From: Darksidea phi
Lineage: Eukaryota; Ascomycota; Dothideomycetes; Pleosporales; Lentitheciaceae
Reading direction: 5' to 3'
Assembly (NCBI GenBank): GCA_030770425.1
Contig: JASJFT010000026.1
Span: 269,502 to 333,501 of the forward strand
Length of the DNA stretch: 64,000 nt
The stretch's first letter is position 1; every line of letters starts with the position of its first letter. The notes beneath the pieces are model-generated. The model worked only from the letters and a program-made list of their open reading frames with translations, was not told where the DNA came from and searched no databases. The position numbers and the translations under genes are program-made. This document shows positions 10,781 through 22,760 of this stretch, in pieces.

Positions 10781-12880
10781 TCAAGCAACTTTCTCCGGGC
10801 GCTTCTCAGCATCCACTAGCTCCTCACTGTTCCCGCTCTTGCGCTCAGTAACCTCTTCCACACCAACACCATCCGTCTCGTCGTCGCTCACCCAAAACTT
10901 CTTTTTGCCGCTTGCGAGTCTCTTCACCCACGGAGGCGAGAAACCACCTGGAATACGGTACGTCCACGGATCCTTAAGTTCCTTATTTGATGGTACAAAG
11001 CGACCGCCAGAGGCCTTCTCGACGATGAAAACGAGTGTGTTGATAATGATATACGACATGATACCGGCAATTAGGCCATACGCGATCGAGTAGGTAAAGG
11101 GCATGACAGCGATGGTGAGGAAAGCGGGGATGGCGTCGCCCATATACTTCCAGTTGATATCCTTTGCGGCTTGTGCCATCAGGGAACCGACAATGATGAG
11201 CGTGCAGCCTGTAGCCCATGGTGGAATGGAGGCGAAGATAGGAGCGAAGAAGACGGCGATGAAGAAGCAGATGCCAGTGACCATGCCAGTGAGACCCGTC
11301 TTGCCGCCTTCAGAGATACCAGCACCAGACTCGATATAGGCGGTGACGGGTGACGAACCGAAGAGCGAACCAATGGAGATACCAAAAGCGTCGACCATGT
11401 AGGCGATGGAGCTGCCTTCAAAATCCTGGGTGCGCTCGTCCATCAAGCCGGCGAAGCGGGCCATAGAGTATAGAGTACCCGTGGCATCGAGAATATCCAC
11501 GTAGAGGAAAGTGATGAAGGCTAAGCCGAACTGCCCGCCGTACTCGGATACGTCCCACCGCTGGACATTCAAAATGTTTTTAATGGGCCGGAAGGTGACG
11601 ACATTCTTGAAGAAGTCGAAGCGCGATTGGCCCATTGGGTCGTGCGGGAAGTACGTGACGGGAGTTGTCCGAGGCCAGGAGATGATGGAGACGAGGAGGA
11701 TGCCAGCAATGATAGCGCCCTTTACCCGGTACATCATAAGCATGACAGTCAGAAATCCACCACAGAAAATACCAATCCACATCTTCCCGCTCCTCATCTT
11801 GTGGGAAGGGCTGCAGAGGCCGGTAAGTTCATCGAAGAATTCGGCCTCGCACCCAGCAAGCTCGAGAGGGGTCGCGGTGGCGCCTTGGATAAGACCGATA
11901 CCAGCAGAATAAGTCAGGCCAATGATGGTGAGGTACAAGCCAATTCCAACGCCGGTGGCAAGCTTGATGCTAGCAGGAATCGCTCTGGACAGACAAGGTC
12001 AGCATGCAATTTTTTTTGAAGTGGCGTATAGCGGTCAAGCTCAGAGAGGAGAATGTGACCAAAACACACGGTTCCTGTAACCGAGACACCAATGTCGTGC
12101 TCACCTTGCTAGCCATTGCCGAATACCGAGAATGGTCAGGCCGACAAAAACAAAACCTTCGACGAAAACAGCAGTAAGTGCAACTTCATAAGGTACCATC
12201 CCTTCGCGCAGTCAATATGGCTTCCAAATGAGGGTTTTGTACTACCACCATTGAGCCACGATCGGACCTGTAGGGAGAGTGACACATGGGTGACTCTGCT
12301 ACGGGTACCAAACCGGGCAGGGTGGCGTGTGTAACGCGACCGTACGTACCAGACCCATGATAGCCAACGACCGTGTATGCAAAATACGCGTTGAGGCCCA
12401 TGCCAGGTGCCAGACCGAGAGGCATGTTGGCAAAGAGTCCCATGCAGAAGGAACTCAAAGCGGAAATAGCAGCTGTCGCAGTAACGAGGTCTCTGTTGAT
12501 CTCTTGGACGCAGAGCAGATATTCCGTGTTGGTGTCGCACAAATCTTTTTTGAAATCATCTGGCGGGCAGACACAAGTCCCGCCACTCTGCGATGTGATG
12601 GTTGCTGACAATATATCAGTAACATGGTTTGGGATGAAAGTAGATTCCAGTATACCGTTGACGGCGATAATGTAGGCCATAGCAAAGAAGGTTGCTAAGC
12701 CCGCTCGGATCTCGGTGAAGAAGTAGCTCCCCTTTCGTGCTTTGGGCTACACGCTTGTCAGAATACTCAGTCTCGGAACTAACGAATGGAGAATCTTACA
12801 TGTCCAGAACCATCCAGGCGGAAGTATCGTCCGACCGGCGACTGCGCGATCCTGAGATTGGTGTTGTGAATCCAAGTCAT
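10781..12880 (-). CDS. azgA: AzgA-family purine (hypoxanthine/adenine/guanine) permease
   Basis: Four exons, complement(join(10781..11984, 12105..12201, 12350..12746, 12800..12880)), give 592 residues, matching the roughly 580 of Aspergillus AzgA. Family landmarks: N-terminal NLRIAQSPVGRYFRLDGSGH; KGSYFFTEIRAGLATFFAM at the first membrane span; an extracytoplasmic Cys-rich loop (GGTCVCPPDDF) typical of fungal AzgA; PLGLAPGMGLNAYFAYTVVG; GIRQWLARAIPASIKLATGV; FLYVDILDATGTL; and GAGISEGGKTGLTGMVTG. Some 12-14 hydrophobic segments are expected. It is a plasma membrane proton symporter for purine uptake. The C-terminal tail is charged (Lys/Glu) and may carry trafficking or turnover signals. The 148 nt intron at 12202-12349 is long for this locus, but its acceptor is the one that restores GSGMVPYEVALTAVFVEGF. 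Confidence 0.95.
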
Positions 12881-14675
12881 GTTGCCACTTTGGATAGCAA
12901 TCTATGATACTCCAGCCAAGGGTCACGATAGAAAATTATAGGGGGAGTCGATGCTCCTTAAAGAGGCGATTTAAGGATCTGCGCAGGCTTTCCTGGGTGA
13001 CGGGGAGGGCTCCATTTTAAAGCTAGAAGGCCTGTCCTAGTGAATGTGAGGCATCCCGTATTGAAGATAAGGGTTTGCTCGGTTAGGCTTGGCTCAATCC
13101 GTGAAACTTTTGGTCTGGCGTTCTGCCGCCGCCCAATCGCAGGTTATGTTTAGTACAGATTGCCTCGTGAGGAGGCAGCCGGAAGCAGCCTAGCCAAACG
13201 GAAGACGCACAATTTGGATTTGGTGGGCTGGGCGGGCCCGGCTGTTTTCCCCTGTTGTGACGCGGCGGGATGGGTCTGGCAGGAAACGGCCGACAGCAGC
13301 ACGCTGCGGAGCGGGCCTGTGAGCCTGTGAAACACCCAAAAGGGCATCGAGATATCATTGCACGCTAGATAGGACGGGCAGCCAGGCAGCCAGGCAGCCA
13401 GGCAGTCAGTCAGGCAGCCCATAGGGCTGGCGACGGATGGCGCCAAGGGGACACCGCGGAGGCGGCCGACTGCGACGGGCTGATGCAGTAGGGACAATCC
13501 GAGGGATTCGCCTCTCTTCTCTGTTATCTCTGATCTTTGATCGCTGATCATTCTGATACACAGGACATCGGCGCGCATCGACGAAGGCGCGAAGATTGCA
13601 AATGCGATTTGGTCACATCCCTTCCAGGATGCCGCGTGCCGGCGCCGACGCCAAAACGAGGAAGTGGTGTACGTGCTAGAAGAGGCCGAAGCCAGCCAGA
13701 TGACATTAGTGAGACAGAGCTCACAGCCAAGTGATTTGCGGGCAAGATGGAGGCAAGACGGCTCATTTCTTGAGCTGCAGCTTGCATGCACCCCTCACGT
13801 CGTTCAGCGATATATCATCCGGTGTCGCGTGGCAGCGTCGTGGTTGGCCCTGCTCATTCCAAGCCTGTGGACGGCCTGAAACACTCGCTTCCGCACGACC
13901 TTGAACACCGCAAACATTGCGAAAATGCCAGGCCCGACTAACGGCTATTACCATGGTGGCCACGGCACATATTTTGGCAAATTCGCTGCCAACTCACATA
14001 TGCATGGCGCATCCATCCGCAGTTGCCGTGAACCGAAGCCGCCGCCCGTTACCTGTATCCGCCTTTTCCGTCTCTTTTTACGGTCCGCCGTCGTTTCATT
14101 TCGCCGACCCAACGCCGTATTGCAAATCACGTGCCCATGTCCATGCGAAACTGAGCTTTGCCATTCCTAGCAGCAACCGCGAAGTACTATCGTGTCCATA
14201 GCTATTTGCAGCATAAGATCGAATCCTTTACAGCACTGCACTCCGGTGTCGCTGTAACAGTGCACTCGATCTCACTCAAGAACTAGACTACAGGAATCCC
14301 TCGATACGTTCACCGTGGCATGAACCCATATCACGATAGCTCCAGCGTGGTCCGATTTCCAAGTCATCGACGTTGATGAAAGGGTGCGAACCATCGAAGG
14401 CAAGGCAATGGCAAGGGCAAAACACCGCCTCATACGAGCCGTTACGCTTTCACTTGACACCTCAACCTGCTACCCAACCTATTATACAGCAACCGCTCTT
14501 CAGGAAGATGCAATAAGAATCTATTGCGGCAGGGGAGGCAGCCCCCTGTTGCGACTATCCGAGTCACTTCCGCAAGAGCATCCTCAGTCAAGGGAGGCAG
14601 CTTGCAAGGCGGAGAGCAAACCATTTCTTGCGACTCTTGATTATCCGCTAAAGGAAAGAGTTTTGCGATACACAA
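12881..14675. other. Intergenic region upstream of azgA
   Basis: No supported gene in about 1.8 kb. It contains an AGGCAGCC-type tandem repeat at 13377-13420 and the azgA promoter near 12900-13100. Long open frames on the minus strand at 13150-13790 have low-complexity Ala/Ser/Leu/Arg content and no recognisable domain. Confidence 0.5.
13377..13420 (+). repeat. Short tandem repeat, CAGGCAGC-type
   Basis: Four to five imperfect copies of an 8-base unit (gccaggca) with two 4-base slips (gtcagtca). It is a microsatellite-like tract in the azgA upstream region. Confidence 0.75.
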
Positions 14676-16317
14676 TCATGTCCACAGGTCCTCAAGGTGA
14701 TAGCTTTCCTTCTCAATTTCACCCCAGTATGGCTTCGGATTCAGGAAAGTCGGGTCTTTATCCATGCCAACTGTATTTTTCACCTCGTTGAAATTCCAGA
14801 CGTTCCAAATGCCAATCACAAGAAGAGTAATAGGCACGGTTACAGCCCAATATATCCAGAAAGTTTTCGCGATACGGATATCGCTGTTCACCGGATCGAA
14901 AGAGAAGAAGTTCGATCCGAAGATACTCGCGATGAGTGCTCCTGGAAGAAGGAGCAACGTAATGTAGGCAATGGTTCGCATGGGTATACTATCGCTGCGG
15001 ACTGCCTGTGCAATGCGAAGATTTGTTCTCGCTAGATTGGCCTGGCTTTTACCGTCAATCTGGGAGAGGACGGTGTATAACTGTTTAGTGGTGAGAAGTC
15101 CATATCAACTGGATTTGTTCACGGACGTACCACAGTGTTGAGATTCCCAATACGCTTTTGGACACACTCAGTTTGGTGCTCATAATCCGCCAGCAGCTTA
15201 ATCTGGTTCTTCAGAGTCTGTCTCCGCCATTGATCCATTTCGGTTAGCGTCTTCGCGATTCCCACATTCTCATAGTGGCCGTCCTTTAGCTCGTCCATGA
15301 GGGATACCAGACTTCGTGCAAGGTCTTTGGCATAGCGAAATCTTCGTTGGAGGAAGACCATAGTTGTAAAGCACTTGTTTGCCCTTACAGCCACATTTTG
15401 AAAGTTCTGGAATCCCCAATTCCAAATCGCAGTACGGCTCCTTTCCGAAGGATATGATCCATGCGATAGTCCTGTTCGATATTCTTCATGGTAGAACTCC
15501 TCCTCACAAGGTATACTGAGGCGATCATGGAGCTGAACGGTGATCATGTGCAGGATGATCATAGGCAAAGTGAGAGGATGTCCGAGCATTTTCAACCAGG
15601 AGCTGATGTAGAGTTTGAATTCATTCAGGGTAGAGTGGGAGAATGCTTCGATAAATCCAGTAGTGCGGCTGGTTCGTGCATTCCACGTCAGGGCAAGCTT
15701 CCAAACGGTGTTTTTTCCACAGTTCTGCGATACGGCGTATCCGATACGTATCAGAAAGCCTACATGAAAAATTAATTCTCTCGGCTGAAAAAATTAGACG
15801 GAGGGATCGTACTGATTCTTTCGATATTTCCCCTCGAATCAGTGTATGTTTGGCATGTTGACGCACAACAATGAGCACTAGCTGCACCCCGAAGATAAAA
15901 GTATCGAGCAGGGAGATTCAGTCTTTCGAAGACGCTCCTGAATTGTACGGCTCTCAGGGGCAAGCAATGATATCGCAAATTCTGGGAAGCGCAGTCTTTG
16001 TGACGAGCAAAGCTATGGCCATCAGAACATGAATCAAAGTATACCGACAGGTTTACCTACAGAATATCAATCCCAGGAGATGCCAACGAGGGCTTGTTAT
16101 TCGTTAGTGACTTTCAAGTACAATAATGCCAAGAGCATACCCGTTCGTCAACCCATTCATCGATCTGCTCCACGCTAATATGATTCTCTCTGACATCTTC
16201 AGAGGCATTGGCATTATGGCTAATTGTGAAAAAGTCCCACTGTTCGGCCTTGAAGTCTCTCACTCCTTCTGCGGCCAGTTGATTCCCGTACCACTGAGCG
16301 AAAGGGTCCACATTCAT
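14676..16317 (-). CDS. CorA-like magnesium-transporter-type membrane protein (middle exons unresolved)
   Basis: The C-terminal part is clear. A long helical region with YISSWLKMLGHPLTLPM and LQRRFRYAKDLARSLVSLMD is followed, across a 50 nt intron at 15081-15130, by LYTVLSQIDGKSQANLART, then a first membrane span ending SIFGSNFFSFDP (the position of the CorA GxN-type loop) and a second span (WIYWAVTVPITLLVIGIW). Exons supported are 14676..15080, 15131 to about 15745, about 16012 downwards, 16061..16092 and 16141..16317 (start codon at 16317). Between about 15740 and 15900 the frame changes and I could not find a clean splice pair. Either a non-standard intron or a real break is there. Such fungal CorA-like proteins are numerous and poorly characterised; ion transport is inferred from the fold only. 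It could be a pseudogene. Confidence 0.7.
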
Positions 16318-17223
16318 GTTGTCTTAATATTAGAAATGCACTAGAGTTGAGGTAGTGGAACAAGCTATGGGACTAGGCTAGAGCTTGTAGTGTTCTTCTT
16401 AAGAGCAGAGATCGACACAAGGCTGTGCGGGGCTGAATCGATGCACAAGAAACCGGTGTGTCCACCACTTCAAGGGTAGGCGAGTGGCTTGGCATTTAAA
16501 AAACTCGCACATTTTCTAGCCCATTTCATCTCGAGCGAGCGTATCATGCTTGCGGCCGCTTAGCACCACGTGACATCCTAATCACTTGGGTCTTATCTTT
16601 TCTAGTACTCAATTTGGACGAACTGAAGGGGACCGTTCTTCGAGCACAAATTTACTCTATCCTATTGTATGGCAAGGGTAAGGGTTACGTGTCTCGTGCT
16701 TGAAAGCGGTTGTCGTGCAGCGTACAACAACGTAGTCTTCCGCTTTGTGGATTGCATGGTCCCATGAACCATAACTTTGGGAAAATTAAGTGTAGTAATG
16801 CCAATGTGTTAATATGCATAGCTAGCCGCCCTCATAATTGCGTTGTCTCACAAAGGTGAGGCTGGAGAAAGTGCGTCCTCGTAAGATATCAAGGTCACTC
16901 AACGTGAGGCACCGGTCAAACAGACAGCAGATCGTTTCCATCAAGCTTCATAGTAAACGACTATTCTGCAGCCTACTCCCTTGTATATTGGTTCTCTAGA
17001 ATGCTTCTTCTCCGTCAATCATAGTCACCCTCTTGTCTTTCAGCTACATTTGTCGCATACTCGCCCTCAACACAACTTCGGACGCCCCCATAGATTCACT
17101 CTTCAAATCGAAATTTGCCGGCAATAACAAGCATGGATAACAATTACTCTCGACTCTTTTATGGAGCGAAATATGAGATATATCGTCATTGGTCCTGGGT
17201 ATAAGTATTTCCCTTTCTTTCGT

Positions 17224-17284
<61 letters not shown>

Positions 17285-17328
17285 GGGTGGGGGGTGGGGG
17301 GGGTGGGGGGGGTGGGGGTGGGTGGGTG
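17224..17328 (+). repeat. Poly-G tract ending at an assembly gap
   Basis: Sixty consecutive G from 17224, then G runs broken by single T up to 17328, then ten Ns. Such a tract against a gap is more likely a sequencing or assembly artefact than genomic DNA. Confidence 0.9.
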
Positions 17329-17338
17329 NNNNNNNNNN
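17329..17338. other. Assembly gap (10 N)
   Basis: Ten N. The true length of the missing sequence is unknown, and the sequence on either side may not be correctly joined. Confidence 0.95.
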
Positions 17339-17407
17339 CATATTTTCGGTCGAATAATTTTTAATAAACGCCTTTGCGTCTGTGATAATATTTTCCTTTT
17401 TTTTTTA

Positions 17408-17426
17408 CCCCCCCCCCCCCCCCCCC
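17408..17426 (+). repeat. Poly-C run
   Basis: Nineteen C directly after a T-rich run, within 70 bases of the gap. It may mirror the poly-G tract and be part of the same artefact. Confidence 0.8.
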
Positions 17427-17925
17427 TTTAGTACCCCTTTGAGGATACCTAGCTAATACTAATAATAAGTACATATTAATATTTATTCTGTTCTTATATA
17501 TAAGATACTAACGCGTAACATATTATACCTACAGTTTATAGGTATCAGGAGCGATACCTAATATATAAAAGCGAGGGAATACGCTAAACCTAAAGAGGCA
17601 GTCGCTAGATAGAGATTACCGTGGGTGGGCGTGTCTAACGGAACGGCTACTGCAGTAATGTCTAACTTCAGCGGTGATCAAGATATACAATCCAGGGAAC
17701 GAATTATCGAAGTAGCTGTGGTGTCGGATAGGCCCACGCCGTGCGGTCTCAAATGTGACAAACCACGTGCTGTGGCGCCGCGCCAAGTCGCCCTCTCAAT
17801 GACGTAGTGTTATCTCGCAACCTTGTTCCTGTCGCGTGTACCGCAGGGGGGCATCCCATCATTCACTCGGACGCGATAGTCGGGCACCTCCATTCGTTTT
17901 CTTTGCATCTGCAGTAGCAAACATA

Positions 17926-19603
17926 ATGAAGCCTCGGATAACACGGCTGTCAGCTCTTACACGTATTTCTGCCTGCCCCCGGGCACCGCCCACAACAGCG
18001 TTCGCGAGATGCAGCCCACCGTTCTGGTTACTACATGAGGCGAAAGCGATCGATGCGCACCTTAGAGGCTTTGTTGCTACGCGGGAGTCGAGACTGCCGG
18101 AGGGTAAGCAGTACGAAAACTACGACAATTCAAATGCGAGGCCAGCCATAGAGCTCGACCATAACATCACCCAGGAGGAGAAGGATGAATTTGCAAAGAA
18201 GCTTGAGGAAGATAAGGGCAAGCAGATTCGAACACCGTGGCATCGGGAGGGCAGCGCGACGCCGCCTGTAGCGCGGCAGAGGAGTGCGGGAGCCATGACA
18301 AAGGGTACATCGCGCTGAAGACCTGAGATTTGTCTCAATTGATAACAATAGAGCTTAGGAAAACTTCTGACCACTCCTTCGCGCATGCTCAAACTCATCC
18401 TCCCGCTTACGACGAAAGATACAAACTCGGACCGCAAAGATATCGAGCCCCTCGCCCTTCTTGTCCACCCACAACAACCCCTTTCCTACCTCGAGCGCCT
18501 GATACAGGCCGAATTGCCAATGCTCAAAGATGACAGCGGCCGCGAGCGCATAGCTAGCGTATACTTCCGGGCTGAGGACTCAATGCAGGATAGTATGGAG
18601 CCATCAGAGCCCCAGAAAACGCTTGTGAGCGAGAGGAGCGAGACAATTGACGAGAAAGATGGAGAAGAAGACTTCGAGAAGGTAGATGAGTTTAGGTTCG
18701 ATGGAAAGACGGAGAAAACAGGCAAGCTATCATCCATGAACAGGAAGACGCCGGAAGAAGCGGCCAAGATACGAGGTGGACCTGGCAAAGGCGGCGTGGA
18801 ATCTTACTCTGGAGAGGGGCAAGAAGCGCCCTCGACCAAGAACCGCGAGCGCAAGTTCGTGCGCTGGTCCAGCAGCACCGAAGTGGGAGACTTCATCCGT
18901 GACGCTGCCAGAGGGCAAGAGTTTGCCGTTGAGATCGAGGGTGCGCCGCAGGATATCCGCGTCGGAGTGCCTAGCTTCAACGAGCGAACATACTATTTAC
19001 GAATGCGGCTCAGAAAGACTTCTAAGAAGATCAGCGAAATGGCGGAGGTCAAGCAAGAGTGCGACCGTTTAGCTCACAAGGGAGCTCAAAGAGTTGCTAC
19101 GGGTGGCTTGGCGATTCTGATCGGATGGTGGGTATCAGTATACCAGTTGACCTTCCAAACCGAGCTAGGATGGGACGTCATGGAGCCTGTCACTGTAAGT
19201 TCTTCTACCTGATCTTCCAATCTGCCACCCTTGACTGATGGTTGTCTAGTACCTCGTTGGTCTCAGCACCCTCGTCGGCGGCTATGTCTGGTTCCTCTAC
19301 CACAATCGCGAAGTCTCGTACAAATCCGCCATGAACTTCACCATCTCGCGTCGCCAGTCCAAACTCTACGCCCAACATAACTTCGACCTACGCAAATGGG
19401 AGTCGCTGATTGAAGAAGGAAATGCGCTGAGAAAGGAGATCAAGGCGGTTGCGAACGAGTACGACGTCGAGTGGGATGAGCTGCAAGACGAGAATGATGA
19501 AACGGTTGCCGAGGCGTTACGGAAAGAGAGGAAGAAACAGAAGAAGAATGATAAGGAAGACGATAAACATGACGATAAGGAAGATGGTAAGAGTGGCGAT
19601 TGA
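17926..19603 (+). CDS. MCU: Mitochondrial calcium uniporter pore subunit
   Basis: Three exons, join(17926..18304, 18359..19194, 19250..19603), give 522 residues. The hallmark is the pore signature WDVMEPVTYLVG, the fungal form of the animal WDIMEP(V)TYF motif. Its Asp and Glu form the selectivity filter between two inner-membrane helices (AILIGWWVSVYQLTF and LVGLSTLVGGYVWFLY). Intron 2 falls inside the signature, between Thr and Tyr. Upstream is the matrix domain, beginning KLLTTPSRMLKLILPL. Downstream is a matrix coiled coil and a Lys/Asp/Glu-rich tail. The N-terminus is basic and free of acidic residues (MKPRITRLSALTR), fitting a mitochondrial presequence. An in-frame ATG 90 bases upstream is less likely as start. 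An acidic linker at about 205-260 is probably disordered. No MICU or EMRE partner is visible nearby. Confidence 0.95.
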
Positions 19604-20652
19604 AAGAGGCGGTGTATTGACGCATAGACCTTTTGTTTTCGAGCGAGGCGTTTGGAAATGGGCATTTGCATCTAGTTCGACATGAGCTAGTGTATATATT
19701 TTGGCATGGTGGCTATATACCCCATTGCGTTTCAGCGGAATGCTATTTGCTTGTGTATATTCTGTAATGCATTCACTCCTTAATTCTTCTCATCTGGTCG
19801 ATCAGCTACCGATGCGTTGTTAGTGTTCCCATGCTCGCTATCTTCGGCCAACTCACTGGTAAGCATCGGAGCCAAAGTCTATTCCCTAGCTGCAGCGGAC
19901 CAGCCACCGGATCCCCAACAAACTTGCTCATATCCTGCTCTTTCGTGCGCGAACCACATACGATAGTCCACATGGCTACGCAGAAATGCGCGCATTCTCC
20001 TCTCGGCGCACTATCTACTTAAACGAGCGCACCCTCCCTCCCTCCCTCTACTTCACCAGCCCCTCACCACCGCAGACAGTCGATTCGGATCCGCGCTTCC
20101 ACTCCGACCCCGGTGTTAACGCTCCGGGACTCTTGGACATGAGGACGTCTGGATATGGAGCGCATATGGCATAGGCACGGGCGTGTGCGTCGACGATGTT
20201 GGTTTTGAGCATGAGGTACTTGGGTGCAAGATGGGGGTGGTTTGGAAAGAGTAATAGGGATGGTGGGGTACGGGCGTATCTGGAGTGGGTGGGTGGGTGG
20301 GTAGGGGACGTGGGAATGCTCGGTCGGTGCATAGCGAAGCGTATCTTTTTCAATACGTTGCGATGGAAGAAGGGAGGAAAGATATATGTTGAGGGGCAGG
20401 AGGTATTCGCAGAAGCGGCGGGAGGATAGGAGAAGAGAGTTGGAAAATGAGGGACTGGTGGCAGCAGAACAGGGAGAGGAAAAGAGCATGGAAGAGGCAC
20501 GGGCGGACAGAAACGAGGACTAACACTCTAGTGTGGAATTTAAAACTTTTATTGGCTCAAGATATGTACAGCAGAACAGCAATCATACGAACAAGGCATC
20601 AACACCCAAGGAGTCAATTTCTCAGGCAAGAGGGAAGAAGCAAAAGAGCAAA
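19604..20652. other. Intergenic region between MCU and laccase
   Basis: No supported gene. It holds the 3' ends of two convergent genes. A TGGGTGGG tract at about 20287-20303 could form a G-quadruplex. Open frames on the minus strand at 20048-20500 are Pro/Ser/His-rich and look non-coding. Confidence 0.5.
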
Positions 20653-22760
20653 CTACTCCATCATCATCTTCAAGCCAGAGTCTGCTTTAGGAAACGGCAT
20701 AGTGGCCTGGAAGGTAGCCCAGTTCTTGCACGTCGTATCCCAGTCACCACCTGGAGACGCAATCTTATCCTTGGTCTCGAGGAACTGGACGGCGAGGCCG
20801 TCAGACACATGCCATGCAATGTGGCAATGCATCAACCAGGCTCCAGGGTTGTCCAGAGGGAAGGCAATGGCGAGCCATCCGCCTCCGGGCAGGATGGCAG
20901 TGTCGCGGCGGGTAGGGTTTTCGAAGGTGAGGCTGCTAGGACTCGTGTTCTTGTCAAAGATACCCGAACCGCGGCCGAGGACGTAGAAATCGTGGCCGTG
21001 AAGATGGATGGGATGAGGGATCGGAACTCTCGTGTTCAAGGGTTCTTGAATAATCCAGTAGCTCCACTGCGGATTAGGTTAGCTATGTCAGACGTAATGA
21101 GGATTGGGATTACAACATACCTCGTTTCCTTTAGGAAACTCAATCAGGTTAAAAGCAGAAGGGTAGTTGGTGTTCCCGTCCTTCACGTACTGCAGCGTGG
21201 GCTTCTCCCAAGTGACATCGATCGCGGTGAGGTTAACACTCCAGACCACAATGTTTTGGCCGTTCGTGGTAGTGTTTGCCACGGAGATGTCAATGTTGAG
21301 GTTACCGACTTGGTTGAGGAATGCGGTAGCGTCGACCGTATTCTTGACCCAGGGTGTTAGAACAGCTGGATCGTTGCAGCCGCCGGGGTCGGCGAAAGCA
21401 GTTGAGGAAGGTTCTCCGGCCGGAGCATCAGCATAAGAGAAGATGGCTTTTCCAGCGCCGTTCCTATTGCCGCTTGCACATGCGCCGACAGCGGTTGCCC
21501 TGAGCCAGTAGTTGCCAACTGCCTGATTGGTCTGGAAGATCACATCATAGCGCTGTCCAACAGCAAGGAGGATCGTTTCGGTAGTGAAGGGCTTGATCGG
21601 AACAAGATCGCTTGTAATCACCTGATACGACTGTTAGCAAGGCAATCGCGCTCATGCGTAGACGCTGCTTACAGTGAAAGGGTGATTGTCGAGAGTCACA
21701 CGTAGAGCGTTATCCGACGACGTGTTGATGAGCCTAAGCCGGTACTTCTTTCCTTTTACCAGGTTGGTGGTCCTTGCATAGGCGCCACCGTTGGGACTGA
21801 CATTGGAGCCATTGAGAAGAACAGTGTCGGCCGGGGGTGGTGCCGTGCCAGATTGCAGGTTTCTGTGAGCTTGGAGACCAAGTTGCCACGCCTGTGAAGG
21901 GTCAGCTGTTTGTAAAATCAAGACCGTCAATAACACCTACGGTTGGGTAATACCAATCTGTCACAGGGTATGCCCCTAGGTCATAGTCATAGTTGGCGGA
22001 AGCAGGACCATCAATGATAAGAGAGCCAGTCGCACCATCGCCATACTGAGCGCTGAAGTGAGAGTGGAACCAGGTCGTGCCGAACTGGGTAGCCTGGAAA
22101 GTATACGTCTTGGTGTCGCCAGCAGCAAGAGGGCATTCTGTGATTCCGGGAACGCCATCGTTCACAACATTATTCAACATGCGAATGCCATGCCAATGGA
22201 TACCGGTGCCGTTCGTCTGTAGCTCGTTCTTGAGTGTCACTTGAATAGTATCTCCCCAGTCTGCACAAAGTATTAGCTTTAAACGAAGTCGTCTCCAGCT
22301 GGTATTAACTCACTGGCTCGGATGACAGGGCCGGGAAATTGGCCGTTGAAGAGTTGGCAAGGCCTGGAGCCAGCACCATCCGGGTTGCAAGTACCGTTTT
22401 TCAAGGACAACGAATAGGAAACGGTCTTGCCAGTGGTCGGCCACTTCGCGTCAAAATCAGTAGCCGCGCTGTAGCCGTTGCTCCAGCAAGTCCTAGTAAG
22501 TGGGCCTACGTGTAAGATTCACAATTAGCGAACGTCTTGAGATGAAACACGCGCACTATAGAATCCGTACCGTTCGTGCAAGCAGAGTCTGCCACCTTGG
22601 TGGATGTGGCAGTTGCAGATGTGGATGTTGCCTGCCGTCGCTCGAGAGTAGAGGGCTTTCCCATCTCACCCCAAGCAATGTGGTCCTCTGGGATGAACTC
22701 CCCAACAGATGTGGAGGCAAATGCCAAAAGGCAAGTGCCAACAATGCTGCTAAGATGCAT
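20653..22760 (-). CDS. Secreted laccase (ascomycete multicopper oxidase)
   Basis: Six exons, complement(join(20653..21066, 21121..21621, 21673..21891, 21941..22260, 22314..22505, 22571..22760)), give 611 residues. A signal peptide (about residues 1-20, MHLSSIVGTCLLAFAS) and a short Ser/Thr propeptide ending at an ERR site precede three cupredoxin domains. Copper sites in order: GIHWHGIRM; TTWFHSHFSAQYGDG; HPIHLHGHDF; HCHIAWHVSDGLAVQF. The residue ten places after the type-1 Cys is Leu. The protein ends in DSGL plus five residues (KMMME), matching the ascomycete C-terminal plug whose extension is removed after DSGL during maturation. It would oxidise phenols using O2 outside the cell, with roles such as lignocellulose attack or melanin. 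Many Asn-X-Ser/Thr sites agree with secretion. Confidence 0.95.

Larger units (their letters stand above)
16318..17925. other. Intergenic region containing an assembly gap
   Basis: No supported gene. It contains a poly-G tract and 10 Ns, a poly-C run, and AT-rich DNA at about 17440-17560 with inverted TATACCTA/TAGGTAT blocks. That patch may be a fragment of a decayed element but is too short to name. The last 200 bases are presumably the MCU promoter. Confidence 0.5.

Noticed and set aside
13150..13791. 213-codon minus-strand open frame upstream of azgA
   Set aside because: Crosses a CAGG microsatellite and has low-complexity Ala/Ser/Leu composition. No start context or homologous motif is seen.
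20283..20305. GTGGGTGGGTGGGTGGG tract as telomere-like or regulatory element
   Set aside because: Not the fungal telomere unit TTAGGG and only about 20 bases long. It is noted only as a possible G-quadruplex.
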